In this document: positions 1-13,591 of the stretch, piece after piece
Layout: every line of letters starts with the position of its first letter
Numbering within the stretch: position 1 is the stretch's first letter
From: Alnus glutinosa
Taxonomy: Eukaryota; Streptophyta; Magnoliopsida; Fagales; Betulaceae
DNA: 64,000 bases
NCBI RefSeq assembly: GCF_958979055.1
Contig: NC_084899.1
Location: 322,501 to 386,500, forward strand
Direction of reading: 5' to 3'
Program-made: the position numbers and the translations under genes
The notes under the pieces: model-generated
What the model was told of the DNA's origin: nothing
Databases searched by the model: none
The model's input: only the letters and a program-made list of their open reading frames with translations

Positions 1-2400
1 CATAGCTTTTATTCGATATTCATATAATATATGATTTAGCACTTCCCTTATAATAATAATAATACATGCACGTTAGAGAGGTATCTTAGCTAGGGAGGAG
101 TTGATTCAGAGATCGAGCCTTTTCCATTTTCAAATGTATTAGAAGCTATAGCCTACAGGCAGGGCGGCTAATGAATTTCAAACCATGACAGGGCACATAG
201 AGATTAGAGAGTGACTCGCGTCTCAACTACTACGCATGTCCTGTCCAACAACGCAAATCCTAGTCCAAGATTCCAACCAACACTTTCTTTTTTTATACAT
301 TTGTCGTGTGCGTCTGCAGGCATGCCCACTTACTCCTGCAAGCATACCCCACTTAATTACTCCTTTTAACTTTATTACATTTTTTTCTTTGACGCTCTCA
401 AACAAGCTCGCATAAATATGAAAGCATTTTTGAGTATAATGTAAAGTAAATAAAAGTTGTTTGTTAATATTTTTATTATTTTAGGTATAAAAAAAATTAA
501 AAATAAAAGATAAGAAGGTATTAGCAAACAAGCCCTTAACTTCTAGTTACAGTGCTCAAAAACCATATGAATGCCAGTAATGCTTAATAAACCATAGTTT
601 TATTCTATCAATAAACGTCTATATATTGCTTTTGTCGAAATTAATGGCGGGGCAGCCAATTATGATTTATTGTTGTATGTATAGACACGGTACATGTTTG
701 GTTGTGTTTAGAAGCAAAAGTTGGTAAGAAAACATTTTGCGTCAAAAGAGCCCTTACCCAATACTTAATTACTTAACCATAATGTACTAATGTACTAATG
801 TACTGCATGTGCATATATGTAAATATATATATTAATATAAACAAACAAATATATGGTCGTACACATTCTAGAAGGGCCTACGTGCAGGCTTGGGCCAACT
901 TGATTCCGAGGCAGTGTTGTACTACGTAACAAACCGTTCATATAGGCCTGTTTATGACGCAGACGCGCCCTCAGCGGCCAAGTCAAAAATTTATCTTTGG
1001 GAAGTCGGTTTTTTTTTTTTTTTTTTTTTTTTTATAAAAAAATTTTTTTGTTCTATATTTTTACTATACATAAAAAAAATTAATAATCACAATCTAAAAT
1101 AAAAATAAAATATTTTATAACATAGTAAGAGTATAAGGGCGCAACAATTGATATGTTAAGTAAGGTAACATATAGACACTAGTAAAAGCAAAAAAATAAA
1201 GTATCTAAAATTGCAGCATTTAGTTTTGTAGATAATTAAAATTATCAAATATAGAATTTGAATTAAAGTTCCTAAAAATTTATTTTCATTCTCACAAGTA
1301 ACAAACTACGAGCTAAATTATATAACATAAAAGGTTTAGACTCACAAACGAATTAAGAATAATTAAATACTAGTAAAAATGTCACCTAATATTGACTCTA
1401 TGTGAAGTTCCATCAAAATCTCAAAAAGAAGATAAACTGAAAGGGCAGCATGTGCAGAGATGATCATTAGACCTCCAATCATATTTTAATTTTCTTACAA
1501 AAGATATTATCAAAACGGACAAACTAACTAGTTTATGGTGTATTAATTTAGTAACTTAAGTAATTTTAAAACAAAAACAAACAACAATCATAATAGACAG
1601 TAATAACAAAAATAGTACTATACATAAAAAAATAAAATAAAAAATAAAAACAACTACAATTTAGAAGTCACTGATGCAATTTAGAATATAAACTTAAAAT
1701 TAAAAGAAAATATTTACTTTTGGAAGAAAAGTCTACGTGGCAAAAAAACAAAAAATCCATGAGAGAAAACTATAAAAAAAACAAATAAATAAGGATGTAA
1801 TTTGAAGGAGGTTCATACTTTTTTTTTTTTTTTTTTTCAAATTGTAATCTATTATAATCTACAATACTTTTTATTCTAAAAGAAACTTACATTACAAGTC
1901 TACATACCTACCTTACGAGGCTAATAAAAAAAAAAATCCAATAAGAAACCGCGTGTAGGAGTGTGGATAAATTACTTAACAATTTTTCTTATAAAATAAT
2001 TTTTTTAAAACCAATTATAAGGGCGACGACCTCTGCTGGCCTTAATGTGGGTCCGCCACTGCATATATCGATCCCTACACATCTTCATACAACTAGTTTC
2101 AAATCTACCATTGAATTTGTGGGATTTACATTGGGCCTCATAAATTCAATGATAAATTTGAAAATGAGATGTGTAGTATATATATTTATATAATTTATCA
2201 TTTTGTTGATATCTCAATTTGATGAGCATGCGCTCTTGTTGACATTTTCAGTGAACTCGTGAATCAATTACTTAATAATTATTTTTACAAAAACCTAATT
2301 GCAGGAGTAACTACCGTTGTTACTAAAACACCCACCAAAACCTCTTATATATATGGTTGGTAGAAGTGAAAGACACGAACACACGACAACTACATATTAA

Positions 2401-2638
2401 TATTTTATTTAACAAATTATTATACATATATAAATTGCCTATTCTTTTGGCTCAAAACACAATAATTAATCAATATACCCAAGTGTTTTAATTTGCTTTT
2501 ACCAAGTCAAATGCCTATTTATTTTATTTAACAAATTATTTTACATATATAAATTGCCTATTCTTTTGGCGCAAAATACAATAATTGATCAATATACCCA
2601 CCCAAGTGTTTTTGCTTCTACCAAGTCAAATGCCTATT
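2401..2638. repeat. Tandem duplication, two 119-bp copies
   Basis: The segment 2401-2519 is followed directly by a near copy at 2520-2638. Both start with TATTTTATTTAACAAATTAT and end with CCAAGTCAAATGCCTATT. They differ by a few substitutions and small indels, so this is a fairly recent local duplication. No gene overlaps it. Confidence 0.85.
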
Positions 2639-3564
2639 GGAATGCAAATCACTAGGACCACAGGCTGCCTATCGATCGTTCTCCTTCAAAGCTACCCAGA
2701 TCGAGAGTGTTCTCGACAGGAGCCATATTTTATATATAGCCTTTTCTCTTTACTTAGAGAAAAGAAAGGCTGCTTAATTAGCTAATTAAATCCAGGCCAT
2801 GTTCGCATGATTTTACCATGAATGACCTAAGCAACTTACCCACAACCTCAACTCCTGGACGTAACTGGCCGGTAACCTCATGTACCCATTTTATTATTTG
2901 TTCCTCTCTTCTCTTCTCTCTCTTTCTGTCACTAACACGCATTTCTTTAATTTATTCATTTATATATCCATGATTATATATTTTACAGCTCTCATCACAT
3001 ATTTTGTCCTTCCTTCACCTCTCTATTTTTCGATTTTCTTTTTTCTTTTTTGAATTAAAAAATATATACATGTAGATGTTATGCAGCTACATACAAAAAT
3101 CAAGGATTAATTAGTCAATGATTGCCAAATACCATAATATATATTATAGGCACGTACGTAGCAAAAAAGGCAATTTCACCAATATGGTTGATAATCTTAT
3201 ATATTTATAATATGCAATGAATAAACAAAATACCAATGATTACAACTGTGATTAGAAATGAAATTCCTAAAAGCAAATGATTGCATCAGTCAAACGTTAA
3301 TTGGAGCTTTAAGTAATTAATATGGCATCACAAACGCAGTCGGCAGTTCCCACTTCAATAACTACTATACAATCAGCATGCACCACATTAAAATTGTGAA
3401 AAAGCTACCAATACTAAGGGAAGAGTAATTATATATAATGGTTAAAATTTTGTTTTAGAACATTTAATGGTTTTTTTAAAACTTTTTAAATGATGGGGTA
3501 ATATATTTATTATTTTTCATTATTTGATTTGTAAAATTTAGGATTTTGACACGACTATATAGCG

Positions 3565-3860
3565 AATTAACTCAACACGAAATTAGTAAGTTAGGGTTGA
3601 TGGATTTGATCCACTTAATTAAATGGATCGGGTTAAAGTTAGCCTATATTGTCTTATATTTATATCTTAACACGACTTGAACCTAACATGCGACATTAGG
3701 ATTGACAATTTTTGACATAATTAAACTCAGGACAAAATTAGTAAGTTAAGGTTGAAGAGTGTGACTCGTTTAACTAAATGAATCGAATTAAAGTTAACGT
3801 ATATAATCATAAATTCATAATTCAACACGGCTAAAACTTGACATGCAAACACAAATAACC
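3565..3860. repeat. Degenerate direct repeat of about 150 bp
   Basis: Two diverged copies (about 3565-3718 and 3719-3860) share the order CTCA-ACACGA, AAATTAGTAAGTTA, GGTTGA, then a block around ATGGATCGGGTTAAAGTTA. The pattern resembles dispersed, decayed transposon-derived repeats of woody plants, but I cannot name the family. Confidence 0.5.
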
Positions 3861-4635
3861 CCGTTTAATCAACAAAATCTAATCAGAAGAAGAAATGATT
3901 CTAGATTCATTTCACTTTTAAGAGAATTGTAACTTTGTAATCCAACTCACTCCTCCACCTTCTATTATATTAAATTAAATAAATGACAACCTACCTCTGT
4001 TTTTTTTTTTTTTTTCTTTTCTCTTTTTCGCTCGGCTCTCTATATAAATTAATTATTTGCAACAAAAAGAATCTACATTCTGCAGCAGCAAATTAAAAAC
4101 TGTTTCTGCCTTCCTGGCTAAGACGCGGGCGCAAAACTCGTAAATCTTTCTCAACCTCTCTGTATCCGGCCACCTATAAACACAACGCGTGTGATATATA
4201 GCTGTGGTTGAAGAAACAGCGTTGAAATGAAAATGGGTATGTTGTAGATACATATATAATGTATAACAGTGGAATAAAGTAATGTTTATTACAGAGCATA
4301 ATCATTTTTGTATATACGGTAGGGGCGAAAATCTCTCAACTACTCTTACAAGCACGACTAAGGCACGAAGACGAAGCAAGGCGTTGAAATCGTGTGTGCA
4401 GATTGGTTGAGAGGTGTTTGTCTTGTTTTACTATTTTAGTTTACTTTAGTGTTTTAAGACCATTTGGCTCCCAAACGTGTCAATCAAAGCTAACTTCCAC
4501 CTCTTTCTATTTCTATTTCTCTTTCTCTTTCTCTTTCTCTCTATCTCTGTATGTGTGTATCAGTGTATGAGCTTCTGCACAGCAGAAATTAAGCAAACAG
4601 AGGAGGAGTTGAATTTACCTTTCGGAGAGAAAGTG

Positions 4636-7600
4636 ATGAGGTTGTCGTCGTCGTCTTTTGGAAAAGGCTGTTCGAAGCGGTCCAATTGTAGCCGCGCATT
4701 CGAACAATTGGACGACAGTGAAGACGACTCCGGCGAACATGGAGTCGGCGGAGCAATGCTGCCGATATTTCTCAACGACCTGAGACGGAACGATGACCAT
4801 GACACAGTCGAAGTCACGCTGGAGCTCGAGGAAGACTCCATTGTCGTCTGCAGCGTCACGCCGACGGCGACCGCGGCTACGGGAGAGGTAGAGGCGGAAG
4901 GATTTCTGGCGAGGAGCCTCTCCGTGACGTCGAGAATCCGGAGGAAATTCCCGTGGCTGAAATCGCAGTCGAGCTCGCGGACGTCGGTGTCGGATACGGA
5001 GGAGCGCAACACGATATCGGCCCGCGACGCTCGCAGAATCAGAGCGGGACTTCAACGGACGAAATCGAGCGCACAGCAAGCGCTCAAAGGTCTGAGATTC
5101 ATCAACAAAAGCACCGGGAAGGGAGTTTGCCACGCGGACGAGTTGTGCAGAAAAGTGGAGGCGAGGTTCGAGTCCCTGGCCAAGGACGGCTTGCTTGCTC
5201 GAGAAGACTTCGGTGAATGCATAGGTAATTAATATATATTAATTGCATTAGCTTGTCTGATAGAGGTTTTAATTACAGAGATAAACATAGATTGAAATTG
5301 TGGTGTGGCAGGGATGGGGAAGGAGTCGAAGGAGTTTGCGGTGGGCATATTCGACGCCTTGGCGCGGAGGAGGAGACAGAACATAGGGAAGGTCACAAAA
5401 GAAGAGCTTCGTGACTTCTGGCTCCAGATTTCGGACCAGAGCTTCGACGCCCGCCTTCAGATCTTCTTCGACATGTACGGCCTCCACTTTATTTTACTGC
5501 ACTTCCTTTTGCTGAATTGAATTATATTTATTAATACCAGAAGATGGAAAAAGTTAAAACAGGAATAGACAAAGGAAGAGATGGGAATTTGGAGGGGTGG
5601 GGTCAAATATAGTTGACATTACATATTATATATTCAATATTTCCTTTGCCTCGAAAGAGAAGTGAAAAAAAAAATGATCAATAATGGTAGCTAGTTAGCT
5701 ACTTTGCATAGGTGAGGCATCGATCATGGTATCTTTTCATGTTATGTGCATTAAACAAGTTTATCCTGGATGTTAGACTGCCTAATTCGTGACAATCATT
5801 TCAATTCGAGCGTCAGAGTAACAGTAATAATAAATATTTCATTCGAATATTCATTCGAGTTCGTGAGCAGAAGAACTTTAATATACTTTAATTTTGCAGG
5901 GCGGATAGCAACGAGGATGGAAGAATTACAAGGGAGGAAGTGCAAGAGGTGAGTAATACTTTTTTTTTTTTTTTTTTAAGAACAAAATTTTCTTTCAAGC
6001 TGGGTTGAAAGAAATTTTTTAATATAATCCACTAAACTGATCACATGCGTTCAAAATATATGTAATTCGAATTACATATATTTTTAATAGAACATATCTT
6101 ATATATTCTCACGTTCACATGCATGTATTTAGTTTAACAGACTAAATTGGTGACAATGCATGTGATCAAGGATGGTGCACAATTCATTAATAGGAATTTG
6201 TGAATTAATTGCATGTTAGCACGTACGATAGCATTACGCTTCACTATGTTTCTCTATTTAATTACAGCTTATAATGCTCAGCGCTTCTGCAAACAAGCTA
6301 TCGAAGCTAAAAGAACAGGCAGAAGAATATGCTTCATTGATTATGGAAGAACTAGATCCAGAAAACCTCGGATATATTGAGGTAAAACTACTAAAACCCT
6401 TGTTCAACAGGCTATCGATCATGTCACTGTTTTTTTATCAACGTACACACCAATATTTCAACCCTGCTCTATTATATATAATCCAATCTTTGCTGAGTTG
6501 TCAAATGATTTACGCAAGATCGACCAGGCTGGTTGCCCAAAGCATGCATTAACACGTTTGTTGGGCCTTGTGCCTTTTGACCTTTACTCAGTTATGGCAG
6601 TTAGAAACGCTGCTTCTACAAAGAGACAATTACACGAACAACAGCAGACCACTGAGCACAGCAAGTACTGTAGGGTGGAGTCAGAACCTCAGTTCCTTCA
6701 GGCCCAAGAATATGATGCGAAGAGTAACCGCAACAATCCGGTGTCTCATACTAGAGAATTGGCGGAGAGGTTGGATTTTACTTTTGTGGTTGATTGCCAT
6801 GGCAGGCCTTTTCACCTGGAAATTCAACCAATACAGAAATAGGGCAGCATTTCAGGTCCTGGGTTATTGCTTGCCGACAGCCAAAGGGGCTGCAGAGACT
6901 CTGAAGCTCAACATGGCTCTAATCCTCGTACCAGTTTGTCGAAACACGCTGACATGGCTTCGGTCCACAAGAGCCAGGTCCTTTGTCCCCTTTGACGACA
7001 ATATTAATTTCCACAAGGTAATAGGAGTCACTAACTGATCAGCAGGTGTTTATAGATAAATGATATACATTTTGGGACATTAATTGAAAGCTTTTTAGTA
7101 AGAGTAATGCTACATTTACTTCTAATGATATGTTTTAAGTAAATTTTCATATCAGCCATTTAAAATAAATAAATAAAAAATCACTTAAGACGTCACATCA
7201 GTTAATGTTAATTAGGACGTATAAAGGGTAGCATTACTCAAGTATTAAATACCAAACAAAATGGGTATCATATATACATATCTTGTATGCCACATCTGCC
7301 TTTTTGGAGTAGGACTGGTTTTGATTAAGAGTAATGTTACTATTCATTTCTATTTATTACATCCATTTCATATGCCGGCTGCCGTAATGTATTTTTTTAA
7401 GTTAAGTGATTTTTGATATCAACCACTTAAAACATGTCACATCAATCAATATGAAAAATTGATGATAAATGAGTGTGAAGAGTATTAGAATAACAGTACT
7501 CTTAAATTTTTAGGGTTGACATCTACCCCAAAAGAAGATTAAGAATAATGCTAGAAATCATATTAATATTCTACAATGATGATGTGACATTAGGACGGTC

Positions 7601-10580
7601 ACATCATCATTATGTAATAATTAGAGAATAAAAATGTAGTTTGTAACGTTATTTTTTTAAAAAGAAAACACTAATAAAAGGGGATGTTGTAGTTTGTAAT
7701 TAGAGGAAGTACAATTAATGGTTTATTCACAGTGCAGTTTAAATCATTCTTACATGTCCCTAATTATCATTTTACTTGACAGGTGATTGCATTTGCTATA
7801 GTAATTGGAGTGCTCCTTCATGCGGGAACCCATATGGCATGCGACTTTCCTCGCCTTATAAACTCGTCTCCAGAAGGATTTGCCTTGATAGCTTCCGATT
7901 TCGGAAACAAAAAACCCACGTACAAAGACCTAGTGAGGGGTGTTGAAGGCGTGACTGGGATTTCCATGGTGGTTTTAATGGCCGTTTCATTCACTCTAGC
8001 AACACCTCAGTTCAGGAAAAATGTGGTGAGGCTGCCTGCACCGTTCAACAGATTGACGGGCTTTAATGCATTTTGGTACTCCCATCACCTTCTGGGTATC
8101 GTCTACATTTTGCTGCTTGTTCATGGAACCTTCTTGTTCTTTGCCCACCAGTGGTACCAGAAAACGGTAAGAACTTTGGAATCATGATCGTTTGTATGAG
8201 TAAGACAGAAGAAGATTGCTAACAGTAGTATTGGAACTGAATGCTTTGCTAACTTTCCAGACATGGATGTACGTCTCTGTTCCATTATTGCTCTACATAG
8301 CAGAGCGGAGTGTACGAACGTGTAGATCAGAGCATTATTCAGTTAAAATATCCAAGGTAATTAATTAGTCACTTTTTTTTCCTTTTTTTTTTTTCAATGC
8401 GGGAAAGGGAGAAAAGGGGAGTTACAAAGGTGGATTCTTCATTCTTCTAGTAGATGTTTATCAATAGCAACTTTTTTGTGGAAAACCAGAGATTTTCAAC
8501 ACGTTCTTGTTCATTGCAGATTTCAGTGCTACCAGGAAATGTTTTTTGTTTAATCATGTCCAAGCCTCAAGGATTCAAGTACAAAAGTGGGCAGTACATA
8601 TTTCTGCAATGCCCAAAAATCTCTCAATTTGAATGGTAAGTATTGCTTCTGACAGACATTCAGCTTCCCCTCCCCAAAACCTCCATTCCTAGGAAATGTG
8701 ATTTGGTAATCCTTTGTCCTTTCTAGGCATCCATTTTCCATAACTTCAGCGCCAGGAGATGATTACCTAAGTGTTCACATCCGTACTGTAGGAGATTGGA
8801 CGCAGGAATTGAAGCGAATTTTCACCGAGGTGGATGGTTTACCATCTGTCATTGGTCGAGCCAAATTTAGTGTATTCGGGCAAGTGGCTCAGAGAGGGTA
8901 TGACAGTCTAACATTGCCTTCTTTAGATTGGAATTCAGACAAAATACATAGGGAGATATCAACTCAGCTTAGTTTATTGATGCAGCCAACCCAGATTGTT
9001 TGTGGATGGCCCATATGGAGCTCCAGCGCAGGACTATAAAAACTATGATGTCTTGCTACTGGTTGGACTTGGAATTGGGGCTACCCCTTTTATAAGCATC
9101 CTTAGAGATCTTCTAAACAATACAAGAACAGAAGAACAACTGGTTGAATTCATATTCAAGCATATATACCACTTCACTTTATTTTTACAACACTTTTTCT
9201 TTCTTTCTTTCTTTCTTTTTCTTTCAGAATTTGATGTTTCACATTCTGTTGGCCTAGGATTCGAACACAGACACCACTATATCAGTTGACAGCTTCAATA
9301 GTTTTACATCTTCAAATTTGACACCGGGTGGAAGGAAGAAGTGTCAGAGAGCTAAAAATGCTTATTTCTACTGGGTTACCAGGGAGCCCGGGTCCTTTGA
9401 ATGGTTTAAAGGAGTAATGGACGAAGTAGCTGAAATGGATCACAAAGTAATGAATACTGACTTTTTAAGTTTTAATCATTGCCCATCACAATTATATGTA
9501 TTTTGAATCATCACAAATGAGCAGGCAAGTGACTGTTCATTCTCTCCTCTTATATATAATTATATACTGAATTAGGGTCAAATTGAGCTTCACAACTACC
9601 TTACAAGTGTATACGAAGAACACGATGCAAGGTCAACATTGATCACAATGGTTCAAGCTCTCAACCATGCCAAACATGGTGTTGACATCCTATCTGGAAC
9701 CCGAGTAAGATCTTTGATTACCTTTACAGTGAACAGACACAAGTTTTTCCATATAGCCAACCAACAAATATGGGCAGTGGAAGGCATTTGGCAATCTTAT
9801 GGCCTAAACAGTTGCATGTATTGATTTGTTGCAGGTAAGGACGCACTTTGCTAGGCCTAATTGGGATGAAGTGTTTACTAAAATAGCTTCAAGGCATCCA
9901 TATGCAACAGTAGGTAAAGATACACTACCAAAACACAGAATTGTTAATACAGAGCCATATCCCATCATGCATGCAAACTGAGCGATGTAATACTGAGATC
10001 AGAGGGTGGAACTGGGTTCATATCATTAAGGAAAAAACTTCGCTAGCAACCATCTGATTCAACAACTCAGCGCCAGATGACTCAAATGAAATAGATATAA
10101 ACAGCCAAACTCTTAAGAAACCTTTAACTCAACTTATTGGGCTTGGATTGCCTGATATGTTTTGCAACTACAGCTCTAACTCTATTCAGGGGTCTCGACT
10201 AAATTAGAGATTTAATTCGTGAAGCAAAAGGGATATATCAGAAATAGATTAGAATTCTTGTGATGTATAGAGCCGTAGGTCATCTTCTTTTATGCTATTT
10301 CGTTCTATTTATCAATTAAGGCGGCCATGATGGTCTAAACAGAAAACCCTCACATTATTATAAATTGACTCATGTAGACCACAATTGTTTAGACTCTAGG
10401 GTATATGATCATGAATAATCTCCAGGATACTGAAGGTCTTCTAACAGGAAAAGGGATTGTTACTTTGCAGGGGTTTTCTACTGTGGGATGCCAGTTTTGG
10501 CAAAGGAGCTGAGTAAGCTATCTTGCGAGCTGAGTCGCAAGACCTCCACACGCTTCGAGTTTCACAAGGAGTATTTTTGA
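4636..10580 (+). CDS. RBOHE: Respiratory burst oxidase (plant NADPH oxidase), RBOHE type
   Basis: This plasma-membrane enzyme moves electrons from cytosolic NADPH through FAD and two hemes to apoplastic oxygen, giving superoxide. Exons: 4636-5224, 5312-5474, 5900-5948, 6268-6381, 6592-7017, 7783-8166, 8261-8356, 8520-8635, 8727-8897, 8986-9142, 9258-9446, 9576-9704, 9835-9913, 10471-10580 (2772 nt, 923 aa). The N-terminal stretch [12 protein letters not shown] (aa 38-49) and VEVTLEL mark the RBOHE clade. An EF-hand loop lies at about aa 253-264 (D-S-N-E-D-G-R-I) and a weaker one at about 297-308. Heme-type histidines are at H460/H464 and H548/H549/H561. The FAD motif [12 protein letters not shown] starts at aa 647, NADPH motifs are DGPYGAP (710) and GLGIGATPF (730), and the end is FEFHKEYF. 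An in-frame ATG at 4567 would add 23 residues; 4636 fits the family start. AATAAA follows the stop at 10581. Calcium regulation is expected from the EF-hands. Every junction keeps frame, so the gene looks intact. Confidence 0.95.
7102..7239. mobile_element. MITE in RBOHE intron 5
   Basis: The termini GAGTAATGCTAC (7102-7113) and GTAGCATTACTC (7228-7239) form a perfect 12-bp inverted repeat around an AT-rich, non-coding core of about 114 bp. I could not define a clean target duplication. The element sits in the 765-bp intron between RBOHE exons 5 and 6. Confidence 0.65.
7325..7506. mobile_element. Second MITE in RBOHE intron 5
   Basis: Left end TTAAGAGTAATGTTACTATTC-like and right end GAATAACAGTACTCTTAA are imperfect inverted repeats around about 150 bp of non-coding DNA. 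A further 14-bp palindromic stem (AATGATGATGTGAC and its complement) lies downstream near 7574-7611, probably the remnant of a third element in the same intron. Confidence 0.55.
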
Positions 10581-10998
10581 AATAAAGGGATCACCATCAA
10601 AACACCGGCTTATTTTGTTGTAATTATGCTAATGATTCTAAAGGAAAAGACATCATGTATCCATGATAGTAGCTCACAAGATGTAAATGCAATTACCATG
10701 TATTACTCATTTACTAGTTCAGTCCAACACGAGAATTTTATAAAACAAAGAAAGGAAAATGCAAATAGTAGATTTCTTGGCTGCAATGACTCCAAATTGC
10801 TCCCCCTCCTTAAAACATCCAAAAGAAAATTCTGCAAAATCATTCTCTATTGATGCAGTGAGACTAATTGCCTGTCTTGGATCTGAAAATTCTCCAAATT
10901 GTTCTCTTTGCGAGTAAGCAGCTATAATCAGCAGAAAAGTTTACCTGTAAATGATAACAACACTGAAGTTGGCATAAAATGAGAAGGACAGGGTGGAA

Positions 10999-12328
10999 TC
11001 AATTATCTTTCAATCTCTTGAGAAGGTTGGAAGCCCAGCGCCGAACGCGTCGCCTCAGTGTGTACCCGAATACAACTCCAACAGCAAAGGAAATAGCACA
11101 AAGCTTTGAGCAAGTCCACAGTGATACCACTTGTCTGCAACCAGACATACAATAATTGCCTTTTTAGAAGAGAAGACTGAAAAATATAACGAGAGGAAGA
11201 AGAAAAATTTAATAATTGCAGTTTGGTTTCCATTGACTTTGAAGAGAGAAAAATGGCAAAGCTTATATAAAAAGGTGCATCATAAAGAGAGAGGGATTGT
11301 GGTTGGCCAGTTTGAATATAAATTTCGTTAGTTATATTATTTATAATGCTGCTAAACGTTTGGATTTCCACAAAAGAGAAGTTCAAAAAAAAAAAAAAAA
11401 AAATTCAACTGGTACATTTTAATTTTGCCTTGTGTGAATCAAAATTCTAGCTATGCCATTGAATATATTAGGCCATATCCAAATCCGCTCTAAATTCTCC
11501 ACCCACATGACTTCGCATGACATTTACAAGGATAACTACTTATTAACAGCCTTCCACATTCCCGTAAAGAGTAATGCTAGACTAGAAACCACACATTTTC
11601 TCTCACTTTTATCCCGCCCCGTTGACATGGCAGTGCCAATCAACTCTTGGATCCGCTTCTATTAAAAAAAAAATAAAAAAATAAAAAAATCAAGGGTTGA
11701 TTTTGGCAAGATAAAAGTGGGATAAAAGTCTAGTTTCTAGCATTTCTCATTACTAAATGAAAAAGTGGTCCCTTTCTAGGGATAACCTACTTCTACATTG
11801 TTCTTTCTTTTTCTTTTTTTGGATGAATTACGTTGTTCTCATTGGGTACTCCCCATTTCCTCCAAAGCATAGAAACTTTACCATCATACTAACAGACATG
11901 TACATCAAACCTCAGTATTTAAACTTTGAAAAATTCTGATAAACTCATTCATACTATTACAAAAGCAAACATTTCGTATAACAGGCTTCTAAGTTTAGCA
12001 TAAAAAATAAATAAGAAGCTCATACAAATAATTTGTACACCCCAGTTCGCTAGTGAAGAAAGAAAACAATTAAATACAACATATTGACATAGTAAATCAA
12101 AGAAACCGAAAAGAAAAGAGAGAGAGAGGGAGAGAAGTGGAAGTACCTAGGAGCCCGGGTGACCAAAACATGAGACTGATCAGAAGAAGAAGAAGATAAA
12201 GCGGCAGAAACTCCTCCTCCCACTCCACCGCCACTCAAATAGGGAGTCTCCGATAAGGGAGAAGAACTGGAAGAGCCTAACTTCGTCTCTTTTGAGACTT
12301 TAGGAATCAATTTCTGTAACCCCTCCAT
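10999..12328 (-). CDS. Small single-pass membrane protein of unknown function
   Basis: Two exons on the minus strand, 12328-12147 and 11134-10999, are joined by a GT-AG intron and give 318 nt (105 aa). The start is MEGLQKLIPK and the first 60 residues are rich in Ser and Gly. Exon 2 encodes a likely membrane segment at about aa 67-87 (LWTCSKLCAISFAVGVVFGY) followed by a strongly basic tail, TLRRRVRRWASNLLKRLKDN. A hydrophobic helix followed by an Arg/Lys-rich amphipathic end suggests an organelle outer membrane or ER protein, but that is inference. The gene is convergent with RBOHE, with 418 bp between the stops. The frame is continuous across the splice and both exons use standard signals. 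I do not recognise the family by name. Confidence 0.72.
11564..11754. mobile_element. MITE in the intron of the small membrane-protein gene
   Basis: The left end contains GAGTAATGCTAGACTAGAAAC and the right end, read in reverse complement, contains GAGAAATGCTAGAAACTAGAC. The core is AT-rich with no coding content. The termini resemble those of the element at 7102-7239 (GAGTAATGCTA), which suggests one family. Confidence 0.6.
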
Positions 12329-13591
12329 TTCTCAAACCTCCAAAAACACACGAAGACTTACACAACCGGACCCAGAAGACCGAACCCAACTATCAATTCA
12401 ACAAACCCGCACCGGTAAAAGATAAGGAAAGGAACAGCAAGAATATTTGATGAATAGTGGTTCAAGGGTTTTAAGGATGGTTCATGTGCTCACTCCGCAG
12501 AGTTGTTGAAATCACAGGGATTTCCTGCAACCTGGTAAAGTCAGCCCAACCTCGATATATTGGACAAGTTGCGGACCACCAAAATAAAGATGGGCCTTAT
12601 TTAGATTCGGCCCAAAAAAGATGAAGAGTTTAAATTTATGAATGCCGTAACTTGAAAAGTATTTTAAGGTGGATTCTTTTGGAGTTTGCTGGCCCCATAT
12701 TTTATCAAAATATTGTATTCAATTATTTTCTATTTGTTTTGATTTTGGTATTGAAAACTGTAATGTTTTGCATAACTATTATTAGAATTGGGGTTAATTT
12801 AGATTTTTTTAGGCCCAACACAAAAATCATAATCTCAAAATGACTTAAACTGAGTCAAATAAAATGAAAGAGGAGTCGGTTAGGGTTAAAAAAGAGGCAA
12901 AACTGTCTCAATATTAAATTTCAAACAATTTTGTCCTTCATATTAGCTTAACTTACTCCTCTTCGTTTTATTTGAAATTGAGAAGATCCGTCTCTGTTCG
13001 ATTAGATTTGAATTTTTGTAATCGCGTCGAACCGTATACTCAATAGAGCTTTTCATTTGAGGATAAGTTAAAAATTTGGCACATGTGGTTTAAAATATTT
13101 TTCAAAAACGGTCCTTGCATTTTAAAAAGTGATAAATTGATGTTTACAAGGACTTCTCTTTTTGCTTTCCTTGGGAAAATTTATGATTACTGCTCGAGCC
13201 ATTTCCTGGACTATGCTTTGAGTGTGTTTGGTTCGCTTTTGAAAATTCTTTGGAGTCAATTTTCTGAAGTTTCTTTGAACGTATGTGTGTTTACGATGAT
13301 TTGAAAAATATAGAAAATGTGATTCTTGGCTAGACTATTAGAGAGATGTAGTCAACAAGCTACAATTCAAACGGTGAAATCAAATTGGTAATCACTACGA
13401 AAGTTCCTCTCACGATTGTTAAATTCTAGTTGAATTTCCCCCATTTGGGTTCGAAGTTTCAATTTCAAACAGACTAAAAATATATAGGAAGAAAAAAAAA
13501 AAAAAAAAAAAAAGAGAGGCAAAATCGGTTCACATTAAATGGCTTAATGAGGTACAAAAGTGGATGAAAACTTCATGTAATAAAAAAAAAA

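Larger units (their letters stand above)
1..4635. other. Gene-free spacer upstream of RBOHE
   Basis: No reading frame here resembles a known protein. The stretch is AT-rich with long A or T runs (for example 1010-1033 and 1819-1837) and several duplicated blocks listed separately. A more GC-rich patch at about 4060-4250 has no recognisable coding content. The last few hundred bases, which include a pyrimidine-rich CTTTCT tract at 4500-4545, are probably RBOHE promoter and 5' UTR. Confidence 0.6.

Noticed and set aside
4560-5133. Long minus-strand open frames opposite RBOHE exon 1 (150 and 172 codons)
   Set aside because: They mirror the GC-rich coding exon, have no family features and lie fully within the real exon.
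8898-8985. Apparent frameshift in RBOHE before the [11 protein letters not shown] motif
   Set aside because: An 88-bp GT-AG intron (donor after CAGAGAGG, acceptor TTGATGCAG) restores frame exactly and gives [14 protein letters not shown], so the gene is intact.
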